The notes below the pieces were generated by a model. That model worked only from the letters and a program-made list of their open reading frames with translations, did not search any database and had not been told where the DNA came from. Below are positions 31,422-35,509 of a stretch of DNA of 35,509 bases, one piece after another. Numbering within the stretch: position 1 is the stretch's first letter; the number at the start of each line of letters is the position of its first letter. The stretch covers positions 1 to 35,509 of the forward strand of contig JANXYR010000063.1 in assembly GCA_025355965.1 (NCBI GenBank), written 5' to 3'. A program made the translations under genes and the position numbers. Source of the stretch: Geobacteraceae bacterium. GTDB taxonomy: Bacteria; Desulfobacterota; Desulfuromonadia; Geobacterales; Pseudopelobacteraceae.

Positions 31422-31574
31422 CTATGCTTTGCCTTTATATGTCTCACCAGTTTTTTCAGCAGAACCTTCCTGAGCTTCTAATGCTGATGTGACCAATCTG
31501 TAAATTAATTTGGTTTGTGTAAAGCTCAAATTGTTTTCAAGTGATTGAAAAAATATATAAATGCTGTAGAGTGC
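31422..31574 (-). pseudogene. Possible 3' remnant of a small minus-strand gene
   Basis: An open minus-strand frame of 50 codons ends with SFTQTKLIYRLVTSALEAQE and then GSAEKTGETYKGKA before TAG. It looks protein-like (amphipathic helix, then a charged tail) and is followed at the right distance by a hairpin terminator. No ATG or GTG with a ribosome binding site opens the frame; only a TTG within it could give about 35 residues. It is most likely the tail of a decayed gene; the family is not recognised. Confidence 0.4.
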
Positions 31575-31636
31575 TCACATTCACTTCGCAGTACAAATAA
31601 TTATATGAAAACATTTTATAGTTTTGAGGAAACTCA

Positions 31637-34600
31637 ATGAACTACACACTCAAAGACCTTCTGGATGTTTCCAAATTTCAGGAACTGTTGGATTCCCTGG
31701 ACGACGTCCGTCGTATGCCAACTGGTATTATAGACATTGAAGGTAATATACTTACCAAAACTGCATGGCAGGACATCTGCACAAAATTCCACCGTGTGAA
31801 TCCCGATACTGAAAAGAAGTGTATTGAAAGTAATCTGCAAATTGAATCCGACCTGGCTAAAAATATGTCACATATCATCTACCGCTGCCCGATGGGGCTT
31901 GTAGATACCGCAACTCCAATTGTGATTGAAGGAAAACACCTCGGCAATGTATTCACCGGCCAGCTTTTTACAGAGCCACCTGACGAGTCATACTTCAAAG
32001 AACAGGCCCGCCAGTACGGATTTGATGAAGACGAGTATCTGGAGGCGATGCGTAAAGTACTGATTTTCTCTGAGGAACAGCTACATAAGAATCTGGCATT
32101 TATTGCCAAAATCGCCCAGATGCTGGCAGAGCAGGGGTTACAGGCTAAAAGGCAGCGAGAGGCTTTGCAGACACTGCAAAAGAGTGAAGAGTTCATTCGA
32201 AGTATAATAGCGAGCAGTAACGACTGCATCAAGGTTCTCGATATTGAAGGTCATCTGTTGTCACTAAGTGAAGGTGGCCAAAAATTACTTGAAATAGAGG
32301 ACTTAAAACCTTATCTGGGCCTGTCATGGGCTGATTTCTGGAAAGAGGATAAAGAGGGTGCACAGCAGGCTGTTACAACAGCCGCAAGCGGAGAAGTTGC
32401 TGTCTTTCATGGCTATTGTCCAACGGTAAAGGGTACACCCAAATGGTGGGAAGTTGTCGTTAGCCCTATGATGGGTGCTGACAATACAATTGAAAACTTA
32501 CTTGCTGTCTCACGGGACATCACCGAGCGGAAACTGTCTGGAGAGGCCCTTAAACGGAGCGAATACTTCTTCAAAGAGTCACAGCGTTCAGCATCCATAG
32601 GCTCTTATCATGCTGATTTCATTGCTGACAGGTGGGAAACATCCGAAGTACTTGATGCTATCTTCGGTATTGATGATGATTATGTCCGTAACATAGAAGG
32701 GTGGCTGGATATTGTGCATCCAGATGACAGAAACTTGATGGATAGATACCTGAGAGAAGAGGTCATATCCAATCAAAAACCTTTTTCAATGGAATACCGG
32801 ATAATTCGTAGAAATGATGGTGTAATAAGATGGGTAAACGGGCGGGGTACAGCCGAGTTTGACAGTAACGGCAACATACTGTCGTTAATGGGAACCATAC
32901 AGGACATAACTGACCGAAAGCGGCACGAGACGGAACTTCTCCTCAGAGAACAAGCATTGGAGAATAGTGAACGGTTTTTGAAAACAATCATCGACTCGGA
33001 ACCGGAGTGCATCAAAATGCTTGATATCGACGGTAATTTGCTAATGATGAACCGGGCAGGACTGGAGATGATAGATGCCGACTCCTTTGAACAAGTAAAG
33101 GGACAATGTGTCTGCCCATTGATCACTGAGCCGTACAGGAATGCCTTTATGGCTCTTACAAAACAGGTCTTTCAGGGAATCCATGGAACACTTGAGTTTG
33201 AAACAATCGGCCTAAAAGGCCGACATGTCTGGCTGGAAACCAACGCAGTCCCATTTCGCAATGAACATGGAGAGATCACAGCCCTTCTCGGTATAACTCG
33301 TGATATCACAGAGAAAAAACAAACGAATACCCTACTTAACGCCCGCATACGCTTAAATAAAGTCGCTGTCCAAACAGGCCTTGACGGATTGCTTCAGGCG
33401 GCACTTGATGAAGCAGAAGCACTGACAGGTAGTTGTATAAGTTTTTTCCACTTCATGGATTACGACCAAAAAACGCTCTCATTACAAGCATGGTCATCCA
33501 ACACTCTGAAAAACATGTGTACTGCCGAGGGGAAAGGGCAACACTACTCGCTTGATATTGCGGGAGTCTGGGTTGACTGTGTGCGGGAACGCAAGCCGAT
33601 CATTCATAACGACTACGAAGCACTTTCCCACAAAAAAGGTCTTCCAGAAGGGCACTCACCGGTTATCCGGGAACTTGTAATCCCGATCATCCGGGAAGGG
33701 CAGATTGATGCCATTATAGGCGTCGGTAACAAAGCGGAAGATTATACCGAGCAAGATGTACACCTGTTGTCGGAGTACGCCTCTGCCGTATGTGATATAG
33801 CCATGAGAAAAAAAGGAGAACTGGCACTTGACGAAAGTGAAGACTTACTTGCACAAATTATCGATCTAAGTCCTATTTCAATGGCCATAGTCAGTATGGA
33901 CGGTACCATTGAACGTATTAACCGCCGAGCTATTGAAACATTCGGATATTTTCTGGATGACATTCCGAATATGGAGCGATGGTGGGTACAAGCCTACCCT
34001 GATGAAAAATACCGCGCAGAAGTCATTACCCAATACATGGGCCTTGTCGAAAAAGCAATTGTTGAAAAGAGCGAAATCGAACGCCGGGAGTATTTGGTCA
34101 CCTGTAAAGATGGCACGGTCAAAACGACACTCATTTTTGGCATACCGGTGGCAGACAAGGTCTTCGTCATGTTTGACGATCTCACCGAACGCATACAGTC
34201 TGAAGAAGACCGGCTAGCTCTTGAGCGCCAACTGCTTCAGGCCCAGAAAATGGAAAGTCTCGGCGTATTGGCCGGAGGCATCGCCCATGATTTCAATAAC
34301 CTGCTTGCGATTATTATTGGTCGCTGCTCTCTGGCAAAACTTAGACCGATAACAGCCATGGATAACATTCCGCAGATAGAAACTGCCGCTGAACGTGCCG
34401 CCGCACTCTGCCAACAGATGTTGGCATATGCCGGGAAAGCCAATATCACAAAATCCCAGATACACCTTGAAGGTCTGGTGGATGAAATGGTCAACATGAC
34501 TAAATCCACCATTGGCAAGAATGTGAAGATCACCTGTGATCTCGCATCCGATATTGCGCCCATCATAGCCGATGCCAGCCAGATACGGCAGGTCACGATG

Positions 34601-35389
34601 AACCTCATCATCAACGCAGCGGAAGCCATCGGTGAGTCTCAGGGTGAAGTCAGAGTTTCTCTTGCCAAAAGGACTGTCAGGGTCGATCAGTCGGAAAAAG
34701 GCCATCTTGGCACCATCATCCCCCCAGGTACTTATGCCTGTCTGGAAGTCACAGACAACGGTTGCGGCATGGATGTCGAAACCCAACAGCGCATCTTTGA
34801 ACCGTTCTATACGACCAAGTTCACGGGACGAGGCTTGGGGATGTCAGCCGTACTTGGCATCATCAAATCTCATAACGGAGCGTTACAACTCTTCAGCCAA
34901 CCAGCCAAAGGGACGACATTCAAAGTCTACCTGCCAATTCAGATGACCAAGTCAGCAGAGGGACAACCGCAACAACCCGCAAGCCCACTAGCTCCTTGGA
35001 GGGGAAACGGCACTATTTTACTGGTAGAGGACGAGGAACAGGTCATATGTATTGCTGAAGTAATGCTTAAGGAACTGGGTTTCACGGTAATCAAGGCATA
35101 CAACGGCAAAGAAGGCTTGGAACTTTATCAGCAGAATGCAACAGGCATCACTCTGGTTGTAACGGACTTAGGCATGCCGATTATGGATGGTTATGCACTG
35201 ATCAGCGAGTTGAAGAAGCTCAAACCTGAACTGCCGATCATTATCTCCAGTGGTTTTGGCGAAGTTTATGTTACTTCACGAATCCCCGATGGCAAGATAG
35301 CTGGCTTAATCAACAAGCCGTATAACTTTAATCAGTTGCGGGATCTGATGAAAATTGTTGTAGAAGGTACCTCGGCGGCTCAAACATAA
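31637..35389 (+). CDS. Hybrid sensor histidine kinase/response regulator with PocR, PAS and GAF domains
   Basis: This 1250-residue cytoplasmic signalling protein shows no membrane segments. Domains in order are a PocR ligand-sensing domain (about 1-165, with the QDICTKFHRVNPDTEKKC cysteine segment), PAS repeats (about 182-300, 312-430 and 445-560), a GAF domain (about 575-725) and a fourth PAS (about 730-855). The kinase core follows, with phospho-acceptor H884 in GIAHDFNNLL, N-box N993 and G-box DNGCGMD at 1040. The receiver domain has phospho-acceptor D1177 and K1227. PAS boundaries end in DITERK-type motifs. GAGGAA precedes ATG 31637. The ligand and output partner are unknown; no cognate regulator is adjacent. 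Confidence 0.93.
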   Translation: MNYTLKDLLDVSKFQELLDSLDDVRRMPTGIIDIEGNILTKTAWQDICTKFHRVNPDTEKKCIESNLQIESDLAKNMSHIIYRCPMGLVDTATPIVIEGKHLGNVFTGQLFTEPPDESYFKEQARQYGFDEDEYLEAMRKVLIFSEEQLHKNLAFIAKIAQMLAEQGLQAKRQREALQTLQKSEEFIRSIIASSNDCIKVLDIEGHLLSLSEGGQKLLEIEDLKPYLGLSWADFWKEDKEGAQQAVTTAASGEVAVFHGYCPTVKGTPKWWEVVVSPMMGADNTIENLLAVSRDITERKLSGEALKRSEYFFKESQRSASIGSYHADFIADRWETSEVLDAIFGIDDDYVRNIEGWLDIVHPDDRNLMDRYLREEVISNQKPFSMEYRIIRRNDGVIRWVNGRGTAEFDSNGNILSLMGTIQDITDRKRHETELLLREQALENSERFLKTIIDSEPECIKMLDIDGNLLMMNRAGLEMIDADSFEQVKGQCVCPLITEPYRNAFMALTKQVFQGIHGTLEFETIGLKGRHVWLETNAVPFRNEHGEITALLGITRDITEKKQTNTLLNARIRLNKVAVQTGLDGLLQAALDEAEALTGSCISFFHFMDYDQKTLSLQAWSSNTLKNMCTAEGKGQHYSLDIAGVWVDCVRERKPIIHNDYEALSHKKGLPEGHSPVIRELVIPIIREGQIDAIIGVGNKAEDYTEQDVHLLSEYASAVCDIAMRKKGELALDESEDLLAQIIDLSPISMAIVSMDGTIERINRRAIETFGYFLDDIPNMERWWVQAYPDEKYRAEVITQYMGLVEKAIVEKSEIERREYLVTCKDGTVKTTLIFGIPVADKVFVMFDDLTERIQSEEDRLALERQLLQAQKMESLGVLAGGIAHDFNNLLAIIIGRCSLAKLRPITAMDNIPQIETAAERAAALCQQMLAYAGKANITKSQIHLEGLVDEMVNMTKSTIGKNVKITCDLASDIAPIIADASQIRQVTMNLIINAAEAIGESQGEVRVSLAKRTVRVDQSEKGHLGTIIPPGTYACLEVTDNGCGMDVETQQRIFEPFYTTKFTGRGLGMSAVLGIIKSHNGALQLFSQPAKGTTFKVYLPIQMTKSAEGQPQQPASPLAPWRGNGTILLVEDEEQVICIAEVMLKELGFTVIKAYNGKEGLELYQQNATGITLVVTDLGMPIMDGYALISELKKLKPELPIIISSGFGEVYVTSRIPDGKIAGLINKPYNFNQLRDLMKIVVEGTSAAQT

Positions 35390-35444
35390 TGATAAATATT
35401 CAACACTTTACAAGATAAAAGCAACTTTTTAGAATACAATCGTA

Positions 35445-35479
35445 ACAAGCCTCATTCCTTTTCTCGGAATGGGGTTTGT
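35445..35479 (+). terminator. Probable terminator after the hybrid kinase
   Basis: ACAAGCCTCATTCC (35445-35458) pairs with GGAATGGGGTTTGT (35466-35479) over 14 positions, two of them G-T wobbles, around a TTTTCTC loop. It lies about 55 bases past the kinase stop. The T-run after it is short, so efficiency is uncertain. Confidence 0.55.
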
Positions 35480-35509
35480 CAAAATAGTAACCGCGCAGAA
35501 ACAATCCGG

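Overview
The window reads as a chromosomal segment of a Geobacter-like member of the Desulfuromonadia (Geobacterales/Desulfuromonadales). That placement is inferred from gene content and order, not from a search. The supporting features are a tuf-S10-spc-alpha ribosomal operon with zinc-type S14, S4, L36 and Adk, a selD-yedF-mnmH selenium locus, a four-subunit ferredoxin-dependent 2-oxoacid oxidoreductase, a DUF6178 protein, and a long PocR/PAS/GAF hybrid histidine kinase.

Bases 1-15193 hold the 3' end of tuf followed by an unbroken + strand array: rpsJ, rplC, rplD, rplW, rplB, rpsS, rplV, rpsC, rplP, rpmC, rpsQ, rplN, rplX, rplE, rpsN, rpsH, rplF, rplR, rpsE, rpmD, rplO, secY, adk, map, rpmJ, rpsM, rpsK, rpsD, rpoA and rplQ. 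Spacing is tight, with several ATGA-type overlaps, many TTG/GTG starts, and no infA between map and rpmJ. A very long hairpin (15144-15193) closes the array.

Bases 15373-18147 hold the selenium genes. SelD makes selenophosphate, YedF is a selenium-associated sulfurtransferase-like protein, and MnmH uses selenophosphate to make 2-selenouridine in tRNA. A DUF1847 metal-binding protein converges on them from the - strand. Bases 19228-21841 encode a KorDABC/VorDBAC-type 2-oxoacid:ferredoxin oxidoreductase that looks more GC-rich than the ribosomal block. It has a promoter and a cluster of dyads upstream. A tRNA-Gln(CTG) gene with its own promoter and terminator follows.

From 22 kb onward the DNA is a mosaic of small accessory units on both strands. 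It holds a His/Lys-rich secreted peptide, a GGGTA tandem repeat abutting the stranded 3' end of a GDSL esterase gene, and an Isf-like iron-sulfur flavoprotein with a zinc-ribbon microprotein. Next come an alpha/beta hydrolase with DUF3820, YaiI, threonine aldolase, and a - strand phosphatase/methyltransferase/small-protein operon. The last genes are DUF6178, an FmdB-like zinc ribbon, a YbjN-like protein and a 1250-residue hybrid sensor kinase.

No CRISPR array, insertion sequence, integrase or rRNA gene was seen. The most interesting leads are small: a 22-residue ORF coupled into the - strand operon, a perfect anti-Shine-Dalgarno site stranded after mnmH, the GGGTA repeat at the esterase remnant, a putative leader peptide before the hydrolase, and a decayed - strand gene that still has its terminator.
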